Source: Nanohaloarchaea archaeon SW_4_43_9
Lineage (GTDB): Archaea > Nanohalarchaeota > Nanosalinia > Nanosalinales > Nanosalinaceae
Direction: 5' to 3'
Length of the DNA: 20,448 nt
Assembly (NCBI GenBank): GCA_003009815.1
Contig: PXPD01000015.1
Location: 1-20,448, forward strand
Shown here: one piece after another, positions 1 through 6,460 of the stretch
How the letters are laid out: every line of letters begins with the position of its first letter
Numbering within the stretch: the first letter of the stretch is position 1
Notes under the pieces: generated by a model
The model's input: only the letters and a program-made list of their open reading frames with translations
Databases searched by the model: none
Told to the model about the DNA's origin: nothing
Made by a program: the position numbers and the translations under genes

Positions 1-260
1 GAACAGCTAATGCTCACAGAAATTTCTCCAAGACCAACGCACTCACCCACCACGAGACAGGAATCTTCTTCGCAAAGGGACCGAGTATACATGAAGAAGC
101 TGATGAAGAACTGGAAGACCTGTTTGATGTAGCGCCGCTAATATACGCAGTTCTGGGAGAGAAAATACCTGACGATCTCAGAGGTTCAGTACCTGAAAAC
201 CTTGTAAATGAAACCGAGATAGAGAAAGGCTCGCCTGAAATCGAGCAGATCGATATATAA
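1..260 (+). CDS. C-terminal end of an alkaline phosphatase superfamily (type I phosphodiesterase/nucleotide pyrophosphatase-like) protein, 5' truncated
   Basis: An open frame enters from the left edge and ends with TAA at 258-260, giving 85 residues. The stretch THHETGIFFAKGP followed by DVAPLIYAVLGEKIPDDLRGSV matches the end of AP-superfamily hydrolases: a metal-binding His just before the GIF.AkGP strand, then a DIAPT-like helix and a 'GxPIPxDmdGr' tail. Members hydrolyse phosphomono- or diesters with two metal ions; the substrate cannot be told from this fragment. The catalytic Thr/Ser and most metal ligands lie outside the window. The last codons (GAT ATA TAA) also form the TATA-like element of the next gene. 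Family assignment is from motif recognition only. Confidence 0.75.
   Translation, partial: TANAHRNFSKTNALTHHETGIFFAKGPSIHEEADEELEDLFDVAPLIYAVLGEKIPDDLRGSVPENLVNETEIEKGSPEIEQIDI
254..260 (+). promoter_or_regulatory. TATA box for the PP-loop ATPase gene, embedded in the upstream stop codon
   Basis: TATATAA is centred 27 bp before the ATG at 284, the spacing expected for a leaderless archaeal transcript. It is made from the last two codons (ATA TAA) of the preceding gene. Confidence 0.6.
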
Positions 261-283
261 CAATACTACGAGTTGAAACTATT

Positions 284-1255
284 ATGCCAGAATCACCTGT
301 AACACGAGAAGAAATTGAAAACGCACCTACAAAAGCCAAGATAAAAGCCGGAGAAGAAGTTGTCAAAAGAGCTCTTGAACAGTACGACCCTGAGAGAACA
401 GTCATCGGTTTCACAGGAGGAAAAGACTCGACAATCACAGCATGGCTCGTTAAGCGGGTATGTGAAGAACACGACATCCAGAAACCGGATTTCATGTTTG
501 TAGATCACGGCCAGCACTTTGACGAGCTTGAGGACTACGTGAGAACATTAGCCGATGACTGGGGATTCGAAGTCATGGTAGCCAAGAACGAAGATCTGAT
601 CGAGAAAGCAGAAAACCCGGGCGACAAAGTTGATGTATCCGAGCTCAACGACAGAAATCAGAGAGAAGCCGAGAAGGTCGGAGATTATCAAGAAGTTCCA
701 TGGTTGATGGACACAGAAGCTGGCAATCACCTGTTAAAGACGGTTCCGATGAACGAGCTGCTGGAGAACCATGATGTCAGGGCAGTGATCAACGGGGTCC
801 GCTGGGATGAACACGAGTCACGAGGAGATGAAGACTTCTACAGCCCAAGAAGCGAACCTGAACACATGAGAGTGCATCCCATTCTACAGCTTACAGAGCG
901 AGATGTCTGGGACGTATCATGGTTCCACATGGTGCCTGGTGTAACCGGGATCGAAATCAAAGAGTACCCGGAAAACAAGGACGATCTGCCGGAAGGACTT
1001 TCCAAACAAGATGTTCCCATCAGTCCGAAATACTGGGCAGGATTCAGATCCCTGGGATCAGAGGTCTCAACCGACAAGCACGAAGAAGAACCTGCATGGC
1101 TACAGGATGTAGAAAACACCGAGGAAAGAGCAGGCAGAGCCCAGAACAAGGACGATAAAGAAATAATGAACAAGTTGAGAGAACTCGGATATATGACCGT
1201 GCCTACAGTAGCTTTAGCTTCTATGGAGCTATTTAATAACTTTATAGCTTTATAG
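284..1255 (+). CDS. PAPS reductase-family PP-loop ATP pyrophosphatase
   Basis: A 323-residue protein with the PP-loop GFTGGKDST at residues 42-50, which binds ATP pyrophosphate in the adenine-nucleotide alpha-hydrolase fold. Further family-like blocks are FVDHGQHF (72-79), NGVRWDEHESR (170-180) and RVHPILQLTERDVW (196-209), then SPKYWAGFRSLGSEVSTDK (247-265). It resembles a conserved haloarchaeal group annotated as phosphoadenosine phosphosulfate reductase family. The C-terminal ECG.H.. catalytic cysteine motif of true PAPS/APS reductases is absent, so reductase activity is doubtful; an adenylation step in sulfur transfer or nucleotide modification is an inference only. The ATG lies 27 bp after a TATA element, so translation is probably leaderless. 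The tail after residue 304 (about 19 residues) looks like an extension compared with the haloarchaeal proteins I remember. Confidence 0.85.
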   Translation: MPESPVTREEIENAPTKAKIKAGEEVVKRALEQYDPERTVIGFTGGKDSTITAWLVKRVCEEHDIQKPDFMFVDHGQHFDELEDYVRTLADDWGFEVMVAKNEDLIEKAENPGDKVDVSELNDRNQREAEKVGDYQEVPWLMDTEAGNHLLKTVPMNELLENHDVRAVINGVRWDEHESRGDEDFYSPRSEPEHMRVHPILQLTERDVWDVSWFHMVPGVTGIEIKEYPENKDDLPEGLSKQDVPISPKYWAGFRSLGSEVSTDKHEEEPAWLQDVENTEERAGRAQNKDDKEIMNKLRELGYMTVPTVALASMELFNNFIAL

Positions 1256-1266
1256 AGTTCTTCATC

Positions 1267-1303
1267 CTCTTTTCCATCTCTTTCTTATTTATTTTACAGA
1301 TAG
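1267..1303 (+). terminator. Pyrimidine-rich termination region after the PP-loop gene
   Basis: A T-rich stretch (CTCTTTTCC through TTATTTATTTT) follows the stop codon at 1255, as expected for archaeal T-run termination. It sits between two convergent genes. Confidence 0.4.
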
Positions 1304-1309
1304 AGCGCC

Positions 1310-1723
1310 CTAGTCCCGATGTATTTTCCAAGTGTATAAGCTTTCGAAAACATAGTTGAAGCCGAAACCTGCTATTATACCAATCGTGTTTGCTAATATA
1401 ACAGGGATCCCAAACAGGTCATAGAGAACTTTCAGCACTACCAGCGCTACAATTACTCCTCCGCTCCTGACCAGATTAGACTTCAGAAACCTCCTTAAAC
1501 CGTCTTTCTGGGCATCGAATGTCCATTTTTCGTTCAACAAGAACATGAAGATGATGCTGAGTTCTGCGCTGATCAGTTTTGCTACCTCTATCATTATTTC
1601 CGTGTTCTGTTCAAGAAGGAATATAACGCCGTTATCAATCAGTAGTCCCAGAAAACCGATAAAGGTAAACTTGGAGATTTTCTCCAGATTTAGGAGTTCT
1701 TTTATCGGGTTCCGCCATGTCAT
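1310..1723 (-). CDS. GtrA family membrane protein
   Basis: A 137-residue protein with about four hydrophobic segments (roughly residues 17-35, 45-62, 84-103 and 108-127). It has the GtrA pattern: an N-terminal KFTFIGFLGLLIDNGV segment, a central NEKWTF motif and a final NYVFESLYTWK motif. GtrA proteins are small membrane proteins linked to polysaccharide and glycolipid synthesis and are thought to help translocate lipid-linked sugars. The gene starts nine bases after the epimerase stop codon, so the two are almost certainly one transcript. This places it in surface-glycan biology, but the glycan is unknown. Confidence 0.85.
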   Translation of the reverse strand: MTWRNPIKELLNLEKISKFTFIGFLGLLIDNGVIFLLEQNTEIMIEVAKLISAELSIIFMFLLNEKWTFDAQKDGLRRFLKSNLVRSGGVIVALVVLKVLYDLFGIPVILANTIGIIAGFGFNYVFESLYTWKIHRD

Positions 1724-1732
1724 AGAGATTTT

Positions 1733-2635
1733 TCACTGCTTGAGAAGTTCTTTCACTGTTTTCCTGACTGATTCCCCGGAGTTCCGCTCCGGTTTCCAGC
1801 CTTCATTTTCCAGCTTTGAAATATCCAGCCTCATCTCGGGAACATCACCTTCCCATCCTTTCTCACCACCTGTATAACTCAAATCAGGATCGAGGTTCAT
1901 TTCCTCCGAAACTATCTCTGCAATACCGTCGACATCAATCGAGTCCTTACTTCCGATGTTGAAGACTGTTCTATCCGACTTCCAGGCTTTAACTAATCCT
2001 TCAACTGTGTCCTCAACATGCAGGTATGATTTCCTCTGTTTCCCGTTCCCAAGGATCTCTAGTTCTTCAGGATTTTCCTTCAGTTTGTGTATGAAGTCAT
2101 ATATCCCCCCTTTCCGGTTTCTCCCGCCGACAATGTTGGCGAGTCTGACAATGGTTAGATCAATCCCGAAGATTCTGGAGTAAACCTTGCACATGTGTTC
2201 TCCTCCGGCTTTTGTTGCTCCGTACATTGAGATCGGATCAAGGTTTGCGTCCTCAGGTGTAGGTATCTTCGTTTCCTCGCCGTAAACTACTGAAGAAGAT
2301 GCGAAAACTATTTCGCCTACATTATTCTCGACGCATGCATCAAGCATGTTCTTTGTTCCCTGAAGATTCTCCTCAAAATCCTTGTCTCTGTCTCCAGGAA
2401 AGGTGTTGACTTTTGGATTCGCGGCGAAGTGAAAAACCGTGTCTAAATCCTCGAAGTGAGGTTCTATTTCCTCTTTTGATTTGATGTCGGCCTCGACCAT
2501 CTCAATGCTTTTGGAAACGTTTTCCTTTTTTGCGGAGGATAGATTGTCGATTATTCTTATACTATGGTTCTTATCCAGCTCCTCACATAGGTGGGACCCG
2601 ATGAATCCTGCTCCCCCGGTCACCAAAATCTGCAT
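1733..2635 (-). CDS. NAD-dependent epimerase/dehydratase (extended SDR, GalE-like)
   Basis: A 300-residue extended short-chain dehydrogenase. GGAGFIG at residues 7-13 is the NAD-binding glycine motif, AxSSSVVYG (112-119) carries the catalytic Ser, and Tyr138/Lys142 form the YxxxK pair (YGATK). The C-terminal substrate region includes NGKQRKSYLHVEDTVEG. Such enzymes epimerise or dehydrate nucleotide sugars such as UDP-glucose in the cytoplasm; the exact substrate cannot be read from sequence. It is the first gene of an operon with the GtrA gene, and it is divergent from the RHH/nucleotidyltransferase fusion with a shared promoter element. Length is typical for the family (about 300-330). Confidence 0.9.
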   Translation of the reverse strand: MQILVTGGAGFIGSHLCEELDKNHSIRIIDNLSSAKKENVSKSIEMVEADIKSKEEIEPHFEDLDTVFHFAANPKVNTFPGDRDKDFEENLQGTKNMLDACVENNVGEIVFASSSVVYGEETKIPTPEDANLDPISMYGATKAGGEHMCKVYSRIFGIDLTIVRLANIVGGRNRKGGIYDFIHKLKENPEELEILGNGKQRKSYLHVEDTVEGLVKAWKSDRTVFNIGSKDSIDVDGIAEIVSEEMNLDPDLSYTGGEKGWEGDVPEMRLDISKLENEGWKPERNSGESVRKTVKELLKQ

Positions 2636-2658
2636 AATTACGTTTTACCGGGCAGGAG

Positions 2659-2669
2659 TTTAAAATATT
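2659..2669. promoter_or_regulatory. Shared TATA-like element for divergent epimerase and RHH/nucleotidyltransferase genes
   Basis: TTTAAAATATT lies at the exact midpoint (2663.5) of the two start codons at 2635 (minus) and 2692 (plus). It reads as a TATA-like sequence on both strands, about 29 bp from each ATG, and no second A/T-rich element is present in the 56-bp gap. An imperfect palindrome CAGGA (2653-2657) / TTCTG (2668-2672) brackets it. A TAAC (2676-2679) / GTTA (2688-2691) inverted repeat lies between it and the plus-strand ATG; either could be an operator. Confidence 0.6.
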
Positions 2670-2691
2670 CTGAGCTAACTACTTACTGTTA

Positions 2692-3438
2692 ATGGCCAAA
2701 AAAAGAGTTTCCCTCACACTACATGAGAATATTGTTGAGAAAATTGACCGTGAAGCAGATAGAAGAGATTTGAACCGTTCACAGATGGTGGAAAATGTTA
2801 TTGATTACTATTTCAGTCAGAAAGGATTGGATACAGCTATCGTTCTCTGTGGGGATGAAGAGGTCAAAACTTTGGAACTATATGAAGGCAAGCCTGTTTT
2901 AAGCCATATACTTGATAATCTTTCAGAGGAAGGTTTCAGCAGAGTGATTCTTCTAGTAGGTCAAAACCATGTCATAGAGGAAGAGTTTGGATCAGATTAC
3001 AGTGATCTGGCTCTAGAATACATATTTGAGGAAAACACTCATGGTACTGCTGATGCCCTTTCAGAAGCGGAGAGCAGGATAGAGAATGACTTTGCAGTGC
3101 TTAACGGCCATGTGATTGCAGAAGTTGATTTTCAGGATATGCTGAATGTTCATAGAGAGGAAGATGCTCTCGGCACTATTGCTCTCACAGCTGTTGAGGA
3201 TCCAAGCAGTTACGGCGTTGCCAGACTTAAAGGTCGGAAAATACTCGGGTTTGAGGAAAAGCCCGAGGAAGGGGAAGAGCCTTCCCGGCTCATAAACGCC
3301 GGGGCCTATATATTCGATCCTGAAGTTTTCTCCAGACTCGAAGAGAACAGTCTCGAAGCTGCTTTCTCCCGCTTCGCCTCGGGATCAAAACTTTATGGCT
3401 ATATTTACGGCGGGGACTGGAAGGATATAGATGAGTAG
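2692..3438 (+). CDS. Ribbon-helix-helix DNA-binding domain fused to a degenerate sugar nucleotidyltransferase domain
   Basis: A 248-residue two-domain protein. Residues 1-45 form a CopG/Arc-like ribbon-helix-helix: a beta strand KKRVSLTL, helix A, then NRSQMVENVIDYYF as helix B. Residues 47-248 follow the NTP_transferase fold of glucose-1-phosphate thymidylyltransferases and mannose-1-phosphate guanylyltransferases: GTADAL (118-123), SSYGVARL (172-179), FEEKP (187-191), INAGAYIF (201-208) and WKDID (243-247). The signature loop (normally GxGTRLxPLT..xPK) is replaced by a short GDEEVKTLELYEGKP, with no Arg and no catalytic Lys at the usual place. The metal-binding Asp of the usual LNGD is His140 (LNGH). 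The Asp of the terminal W.DI motif remains. I infer a regulator that senses nucleotide sugar rather than an active enzyme. It is divergent from the epimerase gene and may control it and itself. Confidence 0.8.
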   Translation: MAKKRVSLTLHENIVEKIDREADRRDLNRSQMVENVIDYYFSQKGLDTAIVLCGDEEVKTLELYEGKPVLSHILDNLSEEGFSRVILLVGQNHVIEEEFGSDYSDLALEYIFEENTHGTADALSEAESRIENDFAVLNGHVIAEVDFQDMLNVHREEDALGTIALTAVEDPSSYGVARLKGRKILGFEEKPEEGEEPSRLINAGAYIFDPEVFSRLEENSLEAAFSRFASGSKLYGYIYGGDWKDIDE

Positions 3439-3439
3439 C

Positions 3440-3865
3440 CTACAGTCTCCGATAAAGCTTCTGCTCAAGTTTTCTGCCTTTTTCTGAAAGTATTTCCTCA
3501 AGTATCATCCCCAAGTTGTAGAGCATTGACACAGAGAAACCTGTCATGAGGAAGTTGTAGGGTGTCTCAAGTCTTCCTATGTAGTAGGTTATGGCTATGG
3601 GTAGAAGCGCGGCCACATAGTGAACCATACTGAGAACCATTACATCTGATTCCTCATATTCTATCTCGCTGAATGTGTTCCTGTAACTGTATAGGATTAG
3701 TGCAGCAAAACCGGTAATCGCACCAAGTCCATACATCAACGCCTCCGAAACAGTGGGCAGACCGCTGTAATTTACAAGCAAAGCACCTGAACCCCAGAAA
3801 GCGATCGTGAAGCCGTATGCCTTTGATTCATTGGCTAGGGTGGATCTTAGAAAGTTCTTTCTCAT
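3440..3865 (-). CDS. Four-helix membrane protein of unknown function
   Basis: A 141-residue protein with about four predicted membrane segments (near residues 17-34, 40-60, 77-96 and 102-122) and a basic C-terminal tail (EKGRKLEQKLYRRL). I do not recognise a named family. The N-terminal part (AYGFTIAFWGSGALLVNYSG) is reminiscent of small haloarchaeal membrane proteins, which is a memory-based impression. Its stop codon is one base from the stop of the convergent RHH/nucleotidyltransferase gene. No strong TATA element was seen upstream; a weak A/T stretch lies near 3885-3895. Confidence 0.7.
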   Translation of the reverse strand: MRKNFLRSTLANESKAYGFTIAFWGSGALLVNYSGLPTVSEALMYGLGAITGFAALILYSYRNTFSEIEYEESDVMVLSMVHYVAALLPIAITYYIGRLETPYNFLMTGFSVSMLYNLGMILEEILSEKGRKLEQKLYRRL

Positions 3866-3934
3866 TTAACTCCTAAATTAGATTTCTTGTATGAAAAAGG
3901 TTAGAGTCCATTTCAAAAATATCCCATAAATTAC

Positions 3935-3941
3935 TTTTTAT
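3935..3941 (+). promoter_or_regulatory. TATA-like element of the metallo-hydrolase gene
   Basis: TTTTTAT is centred 27 bp before the ATG at 3965, consistent with a leaderless transcript. Confidence 0.45.
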
Positions 3942-3964
3942 CTTAGACTCATCTTAAATCCTGT

Positions 3965-4747
3965 ATGGAACTGATAGTTTTAGGATCAGGGTCCTGTATA
4001 ATGGATCAAACAGAGAGGGCGTGCGCCAGCTATCTTCTGAAGTATGACGGTAAGAGCGTATTAATTGATACAGGAGCGGGAATGACCAGAAAGCTATCTA
4101 GAATCGAGGAATCTCATCAGGATATTGATGCTGTAGTAAATACGCATAGGCATCCGGATCATGTCTCAGATTTAATACCTTTTATTCAGAATAAATTGGT
4201 CGAAAGTATCTATTATTCAGAGAATGAGGAGGATATAACCCTTTACGGCCCCGAAGGCCATTCTGAATATGTTGAGAGCAGAATAGCTTATGAAATGAAT
4301 GAGTCTATAGACAGCCTTAATGAGAATAATTCTTTCGAAATTAAAGTTGTAGAATTTTCTGAGGGCTCTGTAACAAATTATCCGGATTTAGAATGTATAG
4401 AGGCGGTTCATGGCGGCTCTGAGTTTCCGTGTTATTCTCTGAAGTTCGAGACTGATAATTACAGTATAGTATTTACAGGGGATACTGATTTTCATGATCG
4501 GCTTGTAGACTTCTGTGAAGGTGTCGATCTTCTGGTGGCAGATTGTTCCATGCCTGATGATCATAAGGTCGAGGGTCATATGACTCCTTCAGAATGTGCG
4601 AGGATCTCCTCGTCCGCTAATGTAGATAAGTTAGTTCTATCACATCTGTATCCGGAGGCTGATAATATTGATCTCAGGTCTCGGGTCAAAGCCGATTTTG
4701 AAGGAGAAGTAGTGGTTGCTGAGGATTTGAAAGAAATATCTCTTTGA
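3965..4747 (+). CDS. RNase Z-like metallo-beta-lactamase fold hydrolase
   Basis: A 260-residue MBL-fold protein. It starts with the beta-strand LIVLGSGSC and has SVLIDTGAGM (31-40), the zinc motif HRHPDH (His61, His63, Asp65, His66), a third-motif His149 (AVHGGSEFP), GDT with Asp173, His205 and His227 in LSHLYP. This arrangement is that of the tRNase Z-like group, which cleaves phosphodiester bonds, commonly at tRNA 3' ends. Whether this is the real tRNA 3' endonuclease or a paralogue is not decidable here; the organism needs one because the tRNA in this window lacks encoded CCA. It has its own TATA-like element and lies upstream of the cupin gene, which also has its own promoter. Confidence 0.85.
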   Translation: MELIVLGSGSCIMDQTERACASYLLKYDGKSVLIDTGAGMTRKLSRIEESHQDIDAVVNTHRHPDHVSDLIPFIQNKLVESIYYSENEEDITLYGPEGHSEYVESRIAYEMNESIDSLNENNSFEIKVVEFSEGSVTNYPDLECIEAVHGGSEFPCYSLKFETDNYSIVFTGDTDFHDRLVDFCEGVDLLVADCSMPDDHKVEGHMTPSECARISSSANVDKLVLSHLYPEADNIDLRSRVKADFEGEVVVAEDLKEISL

Positions 4748-4757
4748 CAGGTTAGCC

Positions 4758-4768
4758 TTAAAAATATG
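4758..4768 (+). promoter_or_regulatory. TATA-like element of the cupin gene
   Basis: TTAAAAATATG is centred about 30 bp before the ATG at 4793 and just upstream of a perfect palindrome. It supports the ATG at 4793 as the start. Confidence 0.5.
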
Positions 4769-4772
4769 TAAT

Positions 4773-4789
4773 GTAATACTTTGTATTAC
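4773..4789. promoter_or_regulatory. Perfect 17-bp palindrome at the predicted transcription start (putative operator)
   Basis: GTAATAC-TTT-GTATTAC: two perfect 7-bp arms with a 3-bp spacer, between the TATA-like element and the start codon. A repressor bound here would cover the transcription start, the usual position for archaeal operators. The binding protein is unknown. Confidence 0.5.
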
Positions 4790-4792
4790 GAT

Positions 4793-5410
4793 ATGGCTAC
4801 TGGCGAACATCCATCTGTTATGGATAGCGGGGATGAGTGGAGACATATAAACAGTCTACTGGATTCTAGACAGCCAGTAGGTCTACTATCGCTGGATGAA
4901 GGTAAAATACTGAACGGGAATATACACCAGGCCAATCCCAGAGACCTGTACTTAGGCGAGGTTGAGAGTGTGAAAGGGGAATATGTACTTCTCCCTTCTA
5001 ACTTGGTAGAGATGGTAGATGATGGTCTCTGGAGAGAGCCTACCAAACTTGCTGAAGAGCAGAGAAATGATTGGGGTTTCTACATAGGTCGTTCAACCGG
5101 GTCTCCGCTGGAAGTAAAATATGATGAGAATATACCTTCTGATGAGGGATGGCATTCTCACAGTGGTTTTGAAGCATATGTGCCGACCAGCGGCAGCATT
5201 GAGTTAGGTATAAGAGGGTCTGAAGATGATTTGTATCAGGAATTCGAGAGTATAGAGATAGAGGAAAACCAACTGCATTTAGTTGAACCATATGTTCAGC
5301 ATAAAGTTGTCAATCAAAGTAAAAACCCTGATCTGGCCGTAATAAGGTATCCTGAGGAAAGCCAAGAGATGATTTCAAAATACGACGGGCAAGGAAACAA
5401 AATCTATTAA
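4793..5410 (+). CDS. Cupin-fold protein with intact metal-ligand set, function unknown
   Basis: A 205-residue protein from the ATG at 4793. The C-terminal half has a cupin pattern: WHSHSGFEAYV gives His121, His123 and Glu127 (HxHx3E), a Gly-rich turn at 133-139 (SGSIELG), and EPYVQHKVVN supplies the second-motif His170. These four residues are the typical metal ligands of the double-stranded beta-helix fold. The N-terminal 100 residues are not recognised. Cupins include sugar-phosphate isomerases and epimerases, and the flanking sugar genes make a carbohydrate substrate plausible but unproven. An in-frame TTG at 4781 was rejected because it lies in the operator palindrome and the ATG fits leaderless spacing. 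The perfect palindrome upstream suggests tight transcriptional control. Confidence 0.75.
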   Translation: MATGEHPSVMDSGDEWRHINSLLDSRQPVGLLSLDEGKILNGNIHQANPRDLYLGEVESVKGEYVLLPSNLVEMVDDGLWREPTKLAEEQRNDWGFYIGRSTGSPLEVKYDENIPSDEGWHSHSGFEAYVPTSGSIELGIRGSEDDLYQEFESIEIEENQLHLVEPYVQHKVVNQSKNPDLAVIRYPEESQEMISKYDGQGNKIY

Positions 5411-5432
5411 CTCACTATTTCAGGTCCTATTG

Positions 5433-5440
5433 ATAAAAAT
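5433..5440 (+). promoter_or_regulatory. TATA-like element of the second epimerase gene
   Basis: ATAAAAAT is centred 24-25 bp before the ATG at 5461. An imperfect inverted repeat (CTATTGATA at 5427-5435, TATCATAG at 5443-5450, one base short) overlaps it. Confidence 0.45.
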
Positions 5441-5460
5441 CCTATCATAGAGAATAATAC

Positions 5461-6396
5461 ATGGAAAAGGCACTAGTAACTGGCGGAGCAGGATTTATCG
5501 GGTCAAACATTGTTCATCAGCTTGTTGATCGTGGCATAGATGTAGTTGTTCTAGACAGTCTATATCTGGGATCCGAAAGCAATCTGGAAGATGTAAGGGC
5601 CGAGATTGAATTTATCCAGGGCTCGGTTACTGATAGAGAAAAAGTTGAAGAAGCAGTTGAAGGATGTGACACTGTTTTCCACCAAGCGGCGAGATCTTCT
5701 TCCCCGATGCATAAAGAAGAACCTGTTGAAGGAGCTAAAGTTAATATTGAAGGATTTATCAACACTGTGGAGGCGGCTAGAAATGCTGAAGTTGAAAAAA
5801 TTGTATACGCTTCCACAAGCTCAATGTACGGTAGCGTAGAACCTCCCCATAGCGAGAACCAAGAGGTAACCCCTACCAACCTATATACGGTTTCAAAGAT
5901 GTCGCGTGAGCTATATGCAAAAGTGTACTCTCAATCCACAAAAATTCATTTCACAGGACTGAGATATTTCTCAGTATATGGCCCTCGGGAAAAAGCAAAA
6001 GGAGATTATGCGAATGTCATCACTCAGTTCATGTGGAAGATGATGGAGGATAAGAAACCTGTTATATGGGGTGATGGAACCCAGAGCAGAGACTTCACCT
6101 ATGTGAAGGACATAGCCCGGGCCAACATCAAGGCCGCAGAGATAAGAGAGGAAACTAATGGCGAGTACTACAATATTGGAACAGGTACGGATACTTCTTT
6201 CAACGATCTGATGGATATCCTGAATAAGGTACTGGACAAGAATATTGAACCCGAATACATCGAGCATCCAAGAGATAATCCTGTCATGACCACGAAGGCT
6301 CACCTTGAATGTACAAAAAAGGAACTTGGATGGGAACCACAGGTGGAACTGAGGGAAGGCCTCGAGAAGACTTACAGTTTCTATAGAAACAGATAA
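5461..6396 (+). CDS. NAD-dependent epimerase/dehydratase (UDP-glucose 4-epimerase-like)
   Basis: A 311-residue extended SDR. GGAGFIG (8-14) binds NAD; the acidic Asp32 at the end of beta-2 (VVVLDSLYLG) fits NAD preference; YASTSSMYG (116-124) holds the catalytic Ser/Thr; Tyr142/Lys146 are the YxxxK pair (YTVSK). WGDGTQSRDFTYVKDIA (near 199-215) is the substrate-site block typical of GalE and UDP-GlcNAc epimerases. The protein likely makes a nucleotide sugar for the glycan assembled by the neighbouring GPT/STT3 genes, an inference from context. It is distinct from the epimerase at 1733-2635. It has its own TATA-like element and ends 64 bp before the convergent GPT gene. Confidence 0.9.
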   Translation: MEKALVTGGAGFIGSNIVHQLVDRGIDVVVLDSLYLGSESNLEDVRAEIEFIQGSVTDREKVEEAVEGCDTVFHQAARSSSPMHKEEPVEGAKVNIEGFINTVEAARNAEVEKIVYASTSSMYGSVEPPHSENQEVTPTNLYTVSKMSRELYAKVYSQSTKIHFTGLRYFSVYGPREKAKGDYANVITQFMWKMMEDKKPVIWGDGTQSRDFTYVKDIARANIKAAEIREETNGEYYNIGTGTDTSFNDLMDILNKVLDKNIEPEYIEHPRDNPVMTTKAHLECTKKELGWEPQVELREGLEKTYSFYRNR

Positions 6397-6408
6397 ATCG
6401 GGATGCAA

Positions 6409-6427
6409 CCATTTATGGCCTAAATGG
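6409..6427. terminator. Perfect 7-bp hairpin between convergent epimerase and GPT genes
   Basis: CCATTTA-TGGCC-TAAATGG forms a perfect 7-bp stem with a 5-base loop in the 64-bp gap between the two stop codons. It is symmetric, so it could act on either transcript; no long T-run follows on the plus strand. A terminator or mRNA 3' end stabiliser is the simplest reading. Confidence 0.4.
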
Positions 6428-6460
6428 GACCAACTCCTAACCTAGCAAAGAAAAACTGAA

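Noticed and set aside
838..1173. Antisense and shifted open frames inside the PP-loop gene
   Set aside because: Compositionally biased shadows of a well supported gene with conserved motifs; no promoter or Shine-Dalgarno sequence of their own.
4781..4792. TTG start for the cupin protein (four extra codons)
   Set aside because: The TTG lies inside a perfect palindrome and too near the TATA-like element; ATG 4793 fits a leaderless start.
5517..6408. Antisense open frames inside the second epimerase gene
   Set aside because: The epimerase carries every family motif over its whole length; the antisense frames are Ser/Leu-rich with no recognisable domain.
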